Part shown: one piece after another, positions 25,843 to 34,699 of the stretch
Position numbering within the stretch: the first letter of the stretch is position 1
Layout: each line of letters opens with the position of its first letter
NCBI RefSeq assembly: GCF_000380965.1
Contig: NZ_KB905571.1
Location: 1-64,000, forward strand
DNA from: Paenibacillus ginsengihumi DSM 21568
Lineage (GTDB): Bacteria > Bacillota > Bacilli > Paenibacillales > NBRC-103111
Length of the DNA stretch: 64,000 nucleotides
Direction of reading: 5' to 3'
Program-made: the position numbers and the translations under genes
Notes under the pieces: generated by a model
What the model saw: only the letters and a program-made list of their open reading frames with translations
Databases searched by the model: none
What the model was told of the DNA's origin: nothing

Positions 25843-27402
25843 ATGCAAGTCAACATCAAGGATTACGGAGCGGTCGGGGACGGGCTGACCAAGGATACGG
25901 CAAGCATCCAGGCGGCGATCGACGCCTGCGCGGAAGGCGGCGGCGGAACGGTCGTTGTGCCGCACGGCCGCTATTTGTCGGGGACGATTATGCTGAAGTC
26001 GAATGTCAATCTTCATCTTGAAGCGGCGGCGGTCATCGTAAGCAGCATGGACGAGGAGGACTTCGCCGTTCCGGCCGGGGACGGCCAGACGTACAGCGAA
26101 GGGCAGGGCAGCAGCGCGCTGCTCTGCGCCCGTCACGCCGAGCGCGTCTCGGTGACGGGGCTTGGCAGGATCGACGGCCGCGGCGAGCAGTTTCTGGAAC
26201 CGGAGGACGAAGACAGCGATCACGTGCTGCTGCCGCTCGGGCCGTTTCGCCCCAAGCTGATCGATTTCGAAGGCTGCACCGACGTCTTGTTCCGGGACGT
26301 GACCTTGTACCGGGCCTCGTCCTGGGGGCTGCATCTGACCGGCTGCCGGAGGGTGAATGTGCACGGCATTAAAATTTTGGGACAGCTGCGCGGGCCGAAC
26401 AACGACGGCATCGATCCGGACTGCTGTCAGGACGTGCATATTTCCGATTGCCACATCGAGACCGGGGACGACTGCATCGTCATCAAGACGACCAAGTACG
26501 GCGCGGAACGATATGGCCCCAGCGAGAACATTACCGTCACGAACTGCACGATGACGACCCACGATTCCGCGGTGAAGATCGGAACGGAGACGCATGCCGA
26601 TATCCGCAATATCGTCGTGCAAAATTGCGTCGTGCGCAATTCCAATCGTGGAATCGGCATCTGGGTGCGCGACGGAGCGACGGTGGAGAACCTTCTGTTC
26701 TCGAACATCGTCATCGAGACGAGGCTGTTCAGCGACGAGCGGGAGATTGAGCGGCCTTTGCGCTGGTGGGGCAAGAGCGAGCCGATCTTTATCACGGCCG
26801 AGCGGCGCAACGGGCAGTATCATCCGGGCTATATCCGCAATATCCGGTTCGAGCAGATCGTCATGGAGAGCGAAGGCGGCATTTATCTCGAAGGCTCGGA
26901 GGAAAGCGTCATCGAGGATATCGCGCTGCGCGGCATCCGGCTGAACATGCGCCGCAAGAGCGGCTATCCCGGCGGGCTCTTCGATACGCAGCCTTCCGTT
27001 CGCGGGGTGTTCCCGCACCATGTGCCCGCTATCTTCTGCCGGTATGCGCGGGACGTTGCGCTGATCGACGCGGAGATCGCGTGGGACAGCGAGAGGAACG
27101 AGCACTGGAGCAACGCGCTGTACGGCGAAGAGTTGGAACGGCTCACGCTGAAAGGCTTCCGCGGAGCTCCGGCGCGGGAAGGAATGAACGCGGTCGAGCT
27201 TAGCGGCGTGCGCGGTCTTTCCGTGGAAGGCTGCAAGGCCGAAGCCGGCACGGAGGCGTTCCTGTCGCTGGAGCGCGTCGACCCGGACGGAATGTTCGTC
27301 GTCGGCAACGATTTGGCCCGCGCCAAGGCCGCAGTCCGCTTCTGCGACGGGAGCGAGCCGCCCTATTTCGCCGCGGCGAACCGGCTGCCCGAGTCGGAAT
27401 AA
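25843..27402 (+). CDS. GH28 polygalacturonase-like glycosidase
   Basis: 519 aa, right-handed parallel beta-helix. It opens with the classical MQVNIKDYGAVGDGLTKDTA and has the GH28 acidic cluster NNDGID (about 186-191) and GDDC (about 208-211). The third conserved block is HDSAVKIGTE in place of the textbook GHG, and the fourth is RGIGIWVRDG in place of RIK, as in exo-acting or rhamnogalacturonan-type members. There is no signal peptide, so it probably works inside the cell on imported pectin fragments. ATG 25843 begins the conserved domain; GAAGGAG at 25825-25831 is the likely ribosome site. The upstream extension of the frame overlaps the previous gene. A strong terminator follows. Confidence 0.88.
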   Translation: MQVNIKDYGAVGDGLTKDTASIQAAIDACAEGGGGTVVVPHGRYLSGTIMLKSNVNLHLEAAAVIVSSMDEEDFAVPAGDGQTYSEGQGSSALLCARHAERVSVTGLGRIDGRGEQFLEPEDEDSDHVLLPLGPFRPKLIDFEGCTDVLFRDVTLYRASSWGLHLTGCRRVNVHGIKILGQLRGPNNDGIDPDCCQDVHISDCHIETGDDCIVIKTTKYGAERYGPSENITVTNCTMTTHDSAVKIGTETHADIRNIVVQNCVVRNSNRGIGIWVRDGATVENLLFSNIVIETRLFSDEREIERPLRWWGKSEPIFITAERRNGQYHPGYIRNIRFEQIVMESEGGIYLEGSEESVIEDIALRGIRLNMRRKSGYPGGLFDTQPSVRGVFPHHVPAIFCRYARDVALIDAEIAWDSERNEHWSNALYGEELERLTLKGFRGAPAREGMNAVELSGVRGLSVEGCKAEAGTEAFLSLERVDPDGMFVVGNDLARAKAAVRFCDGSEPPYFAAANRLPESE

Positions 27403-27418
27403 CATAGGAAAATGCGTT

Positions 27419-27451
27419 AAGCCCTTTTTCCCAGCGGGAGAAGGGCTTTTT
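27419..27451 (+). terminator. Rho-independent terminator after GH28
   Basis: GCCCTTTTTCCC (27421-27432) pairs with GGGAGAAGGGC (27436-27446) and is followed by TTTTT. It lies 17 bp after the stop. Confidence 0.88.
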
Positions 27452-27457
27452 GCGCTG

Positions 27458-27682
27458 TCAGGGGCTTTCGCACGCGGCGCCTGCCGCCGCAGCAAGATGG
27501 GCGATACAAATCCCCGGGCTGGAATGGGCCAGCGATCTCGACACATGGTGCTCGGAAACCCAGTAGCGATGGTAGCCGAGCCGGTCGGCTTCCATGGCCA
27601 GCCCCGTCGTTTCGCTCAGCGCATCCGATGCGGTCCGCCCTTCGCCGATTTGGGATTGATCCAATATGCTTAAGCGAATCAT
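27458..27682 (-). pseudogene. 5' fragment of an LLM flavin-dependent oxidoreductase
   Basis: The 74-residue frame starts with the unmistakable N-terminus of a luciferase-like monooxygenase: MIRLSILDQSQIGEG, then ALSETTGLAMEADRLGYHRY, then WVSEHHVSRSLAHSSPGI and CIAHLAA. After about residue 65 homology stops and the frame ends in AAAGAACESP. A normal member has about 330 residues, so roughly 80 percent of the gene is missing. The GGAGAGGTGA ribosome site and ATG are intact. The break is next to the GH28 terminator, which suggests a deletion that joined the two loci. Confidence 0.82.
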
Positions 27683-27794
27683 AGTCGGTTCACCTCTCCA
27701 TTGAATGTAACAAAATAGAAGCGACTAGTCAAAAGTCACCAACTATACATAATGTGGAGAGGCGTGGGGAAGCATAATCCGGCGCTTCGCCGCG

Positions 27795-28187
27795 TTATTC
27801 CAGAGCAAGCTCCTGCACCGCCTGGACAAACGACTGGCCGCATTGTTCGCAAAAGATCGAGTGGATGCATTGATGCCGATCGAGATCGTTATAGCCGTTC
27901 GTCATTTTCAAATCGTCGATGGGGCGGTACGGAGCATAAGGATCGTAGTAATCGCTTAGCCTGCCCCTGTCTTCCGCTGCCTCGCCGCATGCCGGGCAGA
28001 GCGGCGCCCATCGTTCCATGCCGTTGCATACGGCGCACACATAGAACACGGCAATCACCTCGCCCTTAGCGTTCCCGAACAGGACAAAATTCACCCATAC
28101 GCCGAGGCAACGATGACAGCCGCCGAGCCTGATAAGACGGCCAACGTTTTGATCGCTCCCGAGGCGCTGAAAATATTTTTTGGCCAT
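27795..28187 (-). CDS. CxxC-rich zinc-binding protein, function unknown
   Basis: 130 aa. Four CxxC pairs (CHRC, CAVC, CPAC, CEQC) are spread along the chain, enough for two structural zinc sites. It is soluble, with no membrane segment. The start is ATG 28187 or TTG 28193; neither has a strong ribosome site. The gene is divergent from the GntR/ABC cassette and shares the AT-rich palindrome at 28203-28227, so the same regulator may control it. No function is proposed. Confidence 0.65.
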   Translation of the reverse strand: MAKKYFQRLGSDQNVGRLIRLGGCHRCLGVWVNFVLFGNAKGEVIAVFYVCAVCNGMERWAPLCPACGEAAEDRGRLSDYYDPYAPYRPIDDLKMTNGYNDLDRHQCIHSIFCEQCGQSFVQAVQELALE

Positions 28188-28202
28188 TGACAACCGTTAA
28201 TA

Positions 28203-28227
28203 TTGTATATATTATATATATACACAA
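28203..28227. promoter_or_regulatory. AT-rich palindrome, putative YtrA-type operator
   Basis: TTGTATATATTATATATATA followed by CACAA reads almost the same on both strands (TTGTRTATAT...ATATAYACAA). It lies 26 bp before the GntR-type gene and 15 bp before the divergent CxxC gene, the expected place for an autoregulatory site. Part of it can also serve as a -10 element. Confidence 0.55.
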
Positions 28228-28253
28228 GGTACACTAAATTTATTGAGGTGCAA

Positions 28254-28631
28254 ATGAACATTTTTATTTCCAATTCCTCAAAGGAACCGATATACGAGCA
28301 GATCAAGAAGCAGATCAAGCAGAGCATCTACCGCGGCGAGGTGCAGGAGGGCGATTTGCTGCCGTCGATTCGTCAATTGGCCAAAGACCTCCAGATCAGC
28401 GTTATTACGACGAAGCGCGCTTACGAGGATTTGGAGCGGGAAGGCTATATTACCTCGGTTGTAGGGAAGGGCTCGTTCATCGCCGGGCAAAATATGGAGC
28501 TGATTCGCGAGAAGCGGATTCAGCTCATCGAGGAGCGGCTTACGGAGATCGTTGACGAGTGCAAGGAATTGGATGTCAGCCTGGATCAGCTCAAGGAAAT
28601 CATCGAGCTATTGTACAAGGAGGAGCGATAA
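28254..28631 (+). CDS. GntR family regulator, YtrA subfamily
   Basis: 125 aa. The N-terminal winged helix is typical: EPIYEQIKKQIKQSIYRGEV, then LPSIRQLAKDLQISVITTKR, then AYEDLEREGYITSVVGKGSF. The short C-terminal helical tail, with no ligand domain, identifies the YtrA subfamily, whose members repress ABC transporter operons and themselves. ATG 28254 has GAGGTG 5 nt upstream. It is followed 3 bp later by the ABC ATPase gene, the standard cassette order. Confidence 0.92.
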   Translation: MNIFISNSSKEPIYEQIKKQIKQSIYRGEVQEGDLLPSIRQLAKDLQISVITTKRAYEDLEREGYITSVVGKGSFIAGQNMELIREKRIQLIEERLTEIVDECKELDVSLDQLKEIIELLYKEER

Positions 28632-28634
28632 CGA

Positions 28635-29501
28635 ATGGAACATGCGGTTCAACTGGATCGTGTCAGCAAGCGTTACCCGGGCTTTGCCCTTCAAGATATT
28701 TCTTTGTCGGTCAAGAAAGGGTTTATTACCGGGTTTATCGGACCGAACGGCTCAGGCAAGAGCACGACGATTCGCTGCATCATGAACCTTGTCCGCAAGG
28801 ACGCCGGCAGCGTGCATATTTTCGGCCGCGATATCGCCCGCCATGAGCGGGAAATCAAGCAGCGCATCGGCTTCGTGTACGACGAAAACTATTTTTACGA
28901 AGATTTGACCGTCGCGGAGATGAAAAAACTGATCGCACCGTTCTATGAGCGCTGGGACGACGGGCAGTTCCGAACCTATTTGGAGCAGTTCGAGGTTCCC
29001 AAGCGGAAAAAGATCAAGGAGCTGTCCAAAGGGATGAAGATGAAGTTTTCGCTCGCCGTCGCTTTGTCCCATCATGCCGATCTGATCATTATGGATGAGC
29101 CGACTTCCGGCCTGGATCCGGTGTTTCGCAGAGAAATATTGAACATCCTGCGCGATTTTCTTCAGGACGAAGAGAAGACCGTTTTTTTCTCCACGCACAT
29201 TACGACGGATCTGGAGCAGATTGCCGATTATATCGCATTCATTTATAAAGGACGAATGGTTTTTCAAACGGATAAGGAATCGCTGGCGGAATCGTATGGC
29301 CTGATCAAAGGCCCCAAGGAGCTGCTGGACGGCGATACCAAAAAATATTTCGTCGGCCTGCGGGTAACGGACAACGGCTTTGAGGGACTGACCGGCGATT
29401 TGGCGACGGCCTCCCGGCTGTTCGGAGGGGAAGCGCTGGTGGAAAAAGCGACGCTGGAAGATATCATGTACTATACGGCAAGGGGGAATGACCGTGTATA
29501 G
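28635..29501 (+). CDS. ABC transporter ATP-binding protein
   Basis: 288 aa. Walker A GPNGSGKST (about 36-44), signature LSKGMK (about 135), Walker B LIIMDEPTSGLDP (about 152-164) and the H-loop STHI are all present. It belongs to the CcmA/YtrB type that exports peptides, lipids or antibiotics, or senses cell-wall stress. It stands between the YtrA-type regulator and a six-helix permease, with AAGGAGGAG before the ATG. The substrate is unknown. Confidence 0.93.
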   Translation: MEHAVQLDRVSKRYPGFALQDISLSVKKGFITGFIGPNGSGKSTTIRCIMNLVRKDAGSVHIFGRDIARHEREIKQRIGFVYDENYFYEDLTVAEMKKLIAPFYERWDDGQFRTYLEQFEVPKRKKIKELSKGMKMKFSLAVALSHHADLIIMDEPTSGLDPVFRREILNILRDFLQDEEKTVFFSTHITTDLEQIADYIAFIYKGRMVFQTDKESLAESYGLIKGPKELLDGDTKKYFVGLRVTDNGFEGLTGDLATASRLFGGEALVEKATLEDIMYYTARGNDRV

Positions 29502-30138
29502 CCTGGTGATGAAAGATTTTCGCCTGCTCAAAAAAACGCTCCTGTTCGTGGTTATCTACACGGTAGCGATGACGATCATGCAGCCGCTGCCTCCGGCGGC
29601 GACCGCATCCATCGTAGGCTGGCTGCTCATCTTGAACGCCAACCATTTCGATGAGAAAAACAGGAGCGACATGTTCCTGAACAGCCTGCCGGTTTCCCGC
29701 AAGCAAATCGTCAGCGCCAAATATGCTTCGTTCTTCGCGTTCGGTCTGCTGTCGGTCGGCGCATCCGCCATCGTCTCGTGGGCGATGCTGTGGTTCGTTG
29801 CGCCGGATGACTTCCAGATTGTGCAGTGGCAGGACTTCGTCATCGTCATCTCAAGCGTGATGCTGGCCGGCGCCGTCTTTTATCCGCTGTATTACAAATT
29901 CGGCGGCCAATATGTCCGGATTGCGATGCTCGGCCTGCTCTTTCTGGGCATGATTTCGGCTAACATCATTCAATGGCTGGTGACCCAGCGTTTTGCAGGG
30001 ACGATCGGCGGCGTGCTGCAGCTGCTTCAGTCGACTTCGCTTCCGGTCATGATGTTGTATCTCGCGGCTTTCACGTGCATCGTCACCCTTCTGTCGTGGA
30101 AGCTGTCGACGGTCATTTATCAGAAAAAAGACTTTTAA
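29494..30138 (+). CDS. ABC-2 type permease
   Basis: 214 aa, about six hydrophobic segments beginning at residue 13 (LLKKTLLFVVIYTVAMTI). It has the motif NHFDEKNRSDMFLNSLPVSRKQIVSAKY after helix 2, typical of small ABC-2 permeases that start with a YSLVMKDF-like N-terminus. GTG 29494 is chosen because AGGGGG at 29480-29485 is too close to ATG 29488. It overlaps the ATPase gene by 8 nt, so the subunits are translationally coupled. Confidence 0.88.
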   Translation: MYSLVMKDFRLLKKTLLFVVIYTVAMTIMQPLPPAATASIVGWLLILNANHFDEKNRSDMFLNSLPVSRKQIVSAKYASFFAFGLLSVGASAIVSWAMLWFVAPDDFQIVQWQDFVIVISSVMLAGAVFYPLYYKFGGQYVRIAMLGLLFLGMISANIIQWLVTQRFAGTIGGVLQLLQSTSLPVMMLYLAAFTCIVTLLSWKLSTVIYQKKDF

Positions 30139-30153
30139 TTCATGGCATGAGAT

Positions 30154-30187
30154 GCGGGTTCCGATACGGGGCCCGCGCTTTTTTGTT
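30154..30187 (+). terminator. Terminator of the GntR/ABC cassette
   Basis: GCGGGTTCC (30154-30162) and GGGGCCCGC (30168-30176) form a 9-bp stem with two G-U pairs, followed by GCTTTTTTGTTTTT. Confidence 0.85.
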
Positions 30188-30281
30188 TTTGTCCGGAAAT
30201 TGTTAAAAAAATGTTACGACAACCGCCCCGAATATGATATACTTTGCTTGTCGTTTACAAAAAATTAATATGGGTGAAATT

Positions 30282-32393
30282 ATGGGGGAGCTGCAACTTC
30301 AGCGCATCCGCCGCATCGGTCTGAAAGCGACCCGGCGCATGCCGCTCTTGCTTTGGTCATTATGGATTGTGCTGCCCGTCGAGCTGCTCAGCCGGGGCCG
30401 CCTGAGCGATACGCTCAGCTGGAGCTTTCATGCCTGGCCCGAGCTTGTGCTCAACAGCCTGATCGTTCTGTCCATGCTGCTGCTGCTTGCAGGAGCGACC
30501 GGCAGCGTGAGATGGTCGTTCTGGCTCGTTGCATCGGTCTGCTTGCTGTTTGCGCTCATTAGCGGCATCAAGCTGGACATTTTGGGCGTTCCGTTCCTTC
30601 CCTGGGACTTGCTGCTGACGAGCGAGACGAAGGATATGGCGTCGTATCTTCGCGGCTTGCTGAACATGACGGTCGTAACATGCATCATCACGTTCATCGC
30701 TGTCAGCCTCGTGCTGCTCTACAAGCTTCCCCGCATAGACTGGCGATTGAACTGGAAAAGGCGGATTGTCGTGGTTGCGCTTTCAATCGGGCTGTTCGCA
30801 TCGGTCTGCAGCAATGAAGGCCTGTCGCTCAAGCGGCTGGCCCATGTCCACAATCTGGCCTGGGATCAGACGGAGAACATCAAGACGAACGGGTTTTTGC
30901 TGTCAACGCTCATGAATATGGAATATTTGTTCCAGGAGGAGCCGGAAGGCTACAATGCCGATTCGATCCAGGCGATCGTCTCCTCCGTGCCGAAAGCGGT
31001 GCCGGAACCGGGACAGATCAAGCCGAACATCATTGTGATCCTGAGCGAATCGTTCTGGGACGCGACCCAGATCGAAGGGCTGAAGTTCAGTCGCGACCCG
31101 CTGCCGTTCTATCATTCCCTGGTCAGCAAATATACGAGCGGCGAGCTGCTGTCTCCGCAGTACGGAGGAGGAACCGCCAATGTCGAGTTCGAGGTGCTGA
31201 CAGGCAACTCGATGCGCTTCCTGCCGCAAGGCTCGGTGCCGTACAACCAGCACGTTTCGCATCCGATCGACTCCCTGGCCAGCATACTGAGGCGCGAAGG
31301 GTACGCCACGACGGCCATCAACCCGTTCCACAGCTGGTTTTACAACAGCAAGCACGTATATCGTCATTTCGGATTTTCGAAATATATTTCGCAGGAATTT
31401 ATGGAGCCCGATTATGAAGGGCCTTACCTTGCCGACCGCCTCGTCGCCAAATATGTGATCGAGAGCACCGAACGGACGCCGGGGCCGGACTTTATTTTTG
31501 CCAATACGATGGAGAACCACTACCATTATTATCCCGGAAAATTCAAGGAAAATACGATCGAAGTCACCGGCGTGACCGGCGAGTCGAAGGGGCTGTTCGA
31601 GACTTATGCGCAGGGGTTGACCGGCGCGGACGAAATGCTGAAGCAGCTGGTCAGCCATTACGAACGCAAGGGAGAGCCGACGATCATCGTCTTCTTCGGC
31701 GATCATATGCCCAGCCTCGGCGACAATTATAAGGCGTATATCGACAGCGGCTATTTGAAAGAAAACGATCCGGATTTTCTGGAGAAAATGTACCGCGTTC
31801 CCGTGCTCGTCTGGAACAATTACTTGCCGGAGCATAAAGACGAGCTGAACATGAGCCCGTCGTTTCTCGGGCCGTACGTGCTGAAGCTGGCGCAAAGGCA
31901 GGGCTCCTATTACACGGATTATTTGTACCAGCTGGCGCAAAAGACGCCCGTCATCCCCCCGAAAAATTATTACGCCGAGATGGGGATCAGCGAAGAAGCG
32001 CTGAAGGTGTACGAGAAGCTGCAGTACGACATTATTTTCGGCAAGCAGTACGCCTATGGCGATTGGAAGCAGACGATCAGGGATGAGCATTTTGTGCTGG
32101 GTCTGGGCAAGATGGTCATCGAGGACGTCAAGCTGGAAGCGGAAGGGGCGGAGCGGCGGCTGAAGGTGATCGGCCGCGAGTTCCCGCATAACAGCATCGT
32201 GACGATCAACGGCAATCCGGTCGAGACGGTCTGGAACAATACGCGGGAGCTGAGCTGCAAGATCGATCCGGATAGCGCACAGCGGACGCCATGGAATATC
32301 GAGGTGGTCGTCAAGGATTCCAAAGATTTCGTCGTCGCCCGCACGAACGAGTATTCGCAGACGCAGTTCGCCGTATCGGCGCAATCGGAGTGA
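30282..32393 (+). CDS. LTA synthase family membrane sulfatase-like protein
   Basis: 703 aa. Five N-terminal transmembrane helices (about 20-190) are followed by an extracellular alkaline-phosphatase-fold domain. Metal and active-site motifs are visible: NIIVILSESFWD, YGGGTANVEFEVLTG (with the catalytic threonine), INPFHSWFYNS and FFGDHMPSLG. This places it with lipoteichoic-acid synthases and related phosphoglycerol transferases that act on the outer face of the membrane. A C-terminal beta-rich extension of about 100 residues (VIGREFPHNSIVTINGNPVE) is not typical of LtaS. ATG 30282 is chosen with GGGTGA just upstream; ATG 30270 lacks a site. Whether it makes LTA or decorates another glycan cannot be told. 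Confidence 0.88.
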   Translation: MGELQLQRIRRIGLKATRRMPLLLWSLWIVLPVELLSRGRLSDTLSWSFHAWPELVLNSLIVLSMLLLLAGATGSVRWSFWLVASVCLLFALISGIKLDILGVPFLPWDLLLTSETKDMASYLRGLLNMTVVTCIITFIAVSLVLLYKLPRIDWRLNWKRRIVVVALSIGLFASVCSNEGLSLKRLAHVHNLAWDQTENIKTNGFLLSTLMNMEYLFQEEPEGYNADSIQAIVSSVPKAVPEPGQIKPNIIVILSESFWDATQIEGLKFSRDPLPFYHSLVSKYTSGELLSPQYGGGTANVEFEVLTGNSMRFLPQGSVPYNQHVSHPIDSLASILRREGYATTAINPFHSWFYNSKHVYRHFGFSKYISQEFMEPDYEGPYLADRLVAKYVIESTERTPGPDFIFANTMENHYHYYPGKFKENTIEVTGVTGESKGLFETYAQGLTGADEMLKQLVSHYERKGEPTIIVFFGDHMPSLGDNYKAYIDSGYLKENDPDFLEKMYRVPVLVWNNYLPEHKDELNMSPSFLGPYVLKLAQRQGSYYTDYLYQLAQKTPVIPPKNYYAEMGISEEALKVYEKLQYDIIFGKQYAYGDWKQTIRDEHFVLGLGKMVIEDVKLEAEGAERRLKVIGREFPHNSIVTINGNPVETVWNNTRELSCKIDPDSAQRTPWNIEVVVKDSKDFVVARTNEYSQTQFAVSAQSE

Positions 32394-32403
32394 GCCTGGA
32401 AGG

Positions 32404-32436
32404 GAGAAGCCGCTTTGACGGAGGGGCTTCTCTCTT
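32404..32436 (+). terminator. Terminator of the LTA-synthase-family gene
   Basis: GAGAAGCC (32404-32411) pairs with GGCTTCTC (32425-32432), followed by TCTTT. The T-tract is modest. Confidence 0.7.
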
Positions 32437-32510
32437 TGCGTTTATTGAACTATACTAAATGAGGCGTCCCGCGGATACATAAAGGCTTTAGATTACCCGA
32501 AAGGAATCCA

Positions 32511-32996
32511 TTGGCCATGAACAAACACGGAATGAGCATGGTTTATGCTTTTCAACTGGCAGTTATATTTATCGGATTTATGATTTTTGTCTATACGCTG
32601 GATTGGCGGGGCATTTTCTCCGGTTCATCGGCGCTGTGCACATTCGCCGCCATTGCGGGAGGAGAAGCTTTGGCCTTTTTATTCGCGGCATCCGGCATCG
32701 GCATCGCCATGATTTATCCCACCGTGATGGCCTTTATTGCCAAACGCTACCCCAAGGGAAGCGATACCGCCATTACGTTCACCGTTACGCTGATGGGGCT
32801 GGGCAGCGTCATTGGCAATTATGCGATCGGCGGTGTCATTGAGCTGGTCAAGCGCTCCTTTGGCGCAGATTCCGCCATCGGATTGCTGCGGGGATTGCAA
32901 GCAGGCTATGGCGTTATCGGCCTGTGTGCGGCATTCAGCGCCATCAGCGGCATCATTTTGTTTGTGTACTTAAAAAGACGGCAGCAGCTGATATAA
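32511..32996 (+). pseudogene. C-terminal fragment of an MFS transporter
   Basis: About 161 residues with four to five hydrophobic helices match the C-terminal third of a major facilitator: FLFAASGIGIAMIYPTVMAF, IAKRYPKGSDTAITFTVTLM, GLGSVIGNYAIGG, and a final helix ending FVYLKRRQQ. Full proteins have about 400 residues. The frame starts at TTG 32511 with a possible AAAGGA site, and no upstream coding remnant of the first half is visible between the terminator and this point. It is most simply a 5'-truncated remnant, though expression of a short membrane protein cannot be excluded. Confidence 0.65.
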
Positions 32997-33105
32997 CTTA
33001 TATAATAGAAGCAACCATTCGGGCACGATCCGCATGACTCGCTCGGGTACAGTCGGTCAGGCGGGTCTTGCCGCGGCTTGAAGGATGCTGGCGGGAGGCG
33101 AGCAC

Positions 33106-33591
33106 TTGGTTACAATCACTATCGAAATCTACATTCACGCTCCGATTGAGCTTTGTTTCGATCTGGCCCGGGATATCGGAGTGCATACCCGCACGGTATG
33201 GAAGCATACGCGAGAAGAGGCGGTGGCAGGAGTGACTTCGGGTCCCATCGGCGAAGGCGAGACGGTGACATTTCGGGCGACGCATTTGGGCGTGCGGCAG
33301 CATTTGACTTCGAGAATCAGCGCGTACAAGCGTCCGGTATATTTTGTCGATGAAATGGTGCAGGGCGCTTTTCGCAGCCTGCGGCATGAGCATCATTTCG
33401 CACGCCGGGGAGAAGGCACGCTGATGCGGGATGTTCTCGTCTTCGAAGCTCCGCTCGGCCTATTGGGCCGAATTGCCGAAGCGCTTGTGCTGCGGTGGTA
33501 CATGAAGAAGTTTCTGGAGCATCGCAATCTTCGGTTAAAGGAGTTGGCTGAGGAAAAAGCTTCTGCCACGTCTATTCCGCCCCGCCCTTGA
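33106..33591 (+). CDS. SRPBCC-fold (START/cyclase-like) protein
   Basis: 161 aa, the length of one SRPBCC domain. The typical start TITIEIYIHAPIELCFDLAR, the mid-strand pattern TFRATHLGVRQHLTSRI and the final long helix (RIAEALVLRWYMKKFLEHRN) support the fold, which binds hydrophobic ligands. TTG 33106 follows GGGAGG (33091-33096) at good spacing; ATG 33085 has no site. No specific ligand or pathway is evident. Confidence 0.8.
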   Translation: MVTITIEIYIHAPIELCFDLARDIGVHTRTVWKHTREEAVAGVTSGPIGEGETVTFRATHLGVRQHLTSRISAYKRPVYFVDEMVQGAFRSLRHEHHFARRGEGTLMRDVLVFEAPLGLLGRIAEALVLRWYMKKFLEHRNLRLKELAEEKASATSIPPRP

Positions 33592-33639
33592 CCATACTGG
33601 AAAGTAGCACCAGTACGATCACAGGGAGGGGGAAGCCCC

Positions 33640-33897
33640 ATGCTTTCTGTCCATTGGAGAATGGCCGAGCTGTGGACGCTGCAGCAGAGCCGGAAGCTGA
33701 CGCAGGAAGAGGAGTCCGAGCTATCCATCTGCCTGCAGTACAACGCGATGTTCGCAAGAAGGCTTGCCAGCCTCCACAATATGTCGCTGGCCGCTTCCAT
33801 GACGCACGATAGCGAATGGCAGCATGAGATATGCGCCCAAATCGAGAAGCTGGAGCGGCAGTACGGATGGGGCTCCTATCCGGGCATCCATCAATAA
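33640..33897 (+). CDS. Small helical protein, Paenibacillaceae family
   Basis: 85 aa. The pattern MLSVHWRMAELWTLQQSRKL, then a Cys-containing helix (ELSICLQYNAMFARRLASLHN) and SLAASMTHDSEWQHEICAQI, is one I know as a short, often phage- or island-associated family in Paenibacillus (DUF7667-like, from memory). AGGGAGGGGG precedes the ATG. It is soluble and all-helical, and its function is unknown. Confidence 0.7.
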   Translation: MLSVHWRMAELWTLQQSRKLTQEEESELSICLQYNAMFARRLASLHNMSLAASMTHDSEWQHEICAQIEKLERQYGWGSYPGIHQ

Positions 33898-33931
33898 GGC
33901 CCGGGATGGGGGCCTCCATCCGTTGGAGCCG

Positions 33932-34246
33932 TCAAGATACGAGCTTGAGGCCGACGGCGGCGCCGAGCACCATGACGATGAACAGAATCCGCAGCGCATT
34001 TTTCGGCTCGCCGTACAGAACCATGCCGAGGATCGTGCCGCCGGAGGCGCCGATGCCTGTCCAGATGGCATACGAGATCCCCATCGGCAATGTTTTCATC
34101 GCCGCGGCCAGCAGCAGGAAGCTGGCGCCGAATCCGGCCAGCAGCAGCACAAAAGTCTGAATGTTGCGGGTTTGATTCAGCTTGTTGATCATCGCTACGC
34201 CGAACATTTCGCACATGCCGGCAAGCACAAGATACAGCCACGCCAC
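33932..34246 (-). CDS. ykkD: Small multidrug resistance subunit, YkkD type (guanidine exporter)
   Basis: 104 aa with four transmembrane helices. MGISYAIWTGIGASGG and the conserved Glu in AGMCEMFGVAMIN are SMR hallmarks. Sequence and length fit YkkD better than EmrE. The GTG start (34246) abuts the stop of ykkC, so the pair is co-translated. In Bacillus the YkkC/YkkD pair forms one heteromeric transporter that expels guanidinium ions. The guanidine-I riboswitch upstream supports that assignment here. Confidence 0.92.
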   Translation of the reverse strand: MAWLYLVLAGMCEMFGVAMINKLNQTRNIQTFVLLLAGFGASFLLLAAAMKTLPMGISYAIWTGIGASGGTILGMVLYGEPKNALRILFIVMVLGAAVGLKLVS

Positions 34247-34591
34247 CTACGATTCAGCTCCTTTCTCTGCGGATTTCGGGGTCACGAGCTTGAGGCCGAT
34301 CACGCCGGCCAGCAGCACCAGGATGAGGGTGATTTTGAGCGGATTAGCGGGCTCGCCGAACCATACGATGCCGGCGACCACCGTTCCGGCCGTTCCCAGG
34401 CCGACGAAGACGGCATATACCGTACCGACGGGCAGCGATCTAGTCGCGGTGACCATCAGGTAGAAGCTGATGACGATGGCCGCAGCGGTGCCGAGCCATG
34501 CCCACATGCTGTCCGCGTGCTTGAGCCCGATCACCCAGAGCACCTCGAAGACGGCCGCGACGAATACTTTGCCCCAATGCCATTGGTTCAT
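34247..34591 (-). CDS. ykkC: Small multidrug resistance subunit, YkkC type (guanidine exporter)
   Basis: 114 aa, four transmembrane helices. [20 protein letters not shown] contains the essential membrane Glu, and [20 protein letters not shown] is the SMR signature. It closely follows the Bacillus YkkC pattern, ending [17 protein letters not shown] 34591 is preceded by a GGAGAATG-type site. It is the first gene after the riboswitch and its expression-platform terminator. Confidence 0.93.
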   Translation of the reverse strand: MNQWHWGKVFVAAVFEVLWVIGLKHADSMWAWLGTAAAIVISFYLMVTATRSLPVGTVYAVFVGLGTAGTVVAGIVWFGEPANPLKITLILVLLAGVIGLKLVTPKSAEKGAES

Positions 34592-34651
34592 CGTTTCATT
34601 CTCCTTTCTTTAAGCAACCGTAATTACAGGACGCGAGACCGCTTGCGATCG

Positions 34652-34699
34652 AAAAAAATAAAGCCCGGGAAGCATCGTTAGACGATACCTCCCGGGCTT
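34652..34699 (-). terminator. Riboswitch expression-platform terminator
   Basis: On the minus strand AAGCCCGGGAGGTATCGT pairs with ACGATGCTTCCCGGGCTT (outer ends 34699 and 34661), followed by ATTTTTTT. The 5' arm reuses the GCCCGGGAG end of the aptamer, so ligand binding should prevent formation of this hairpin and turn ykkCD on. Confidence 0.92.
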
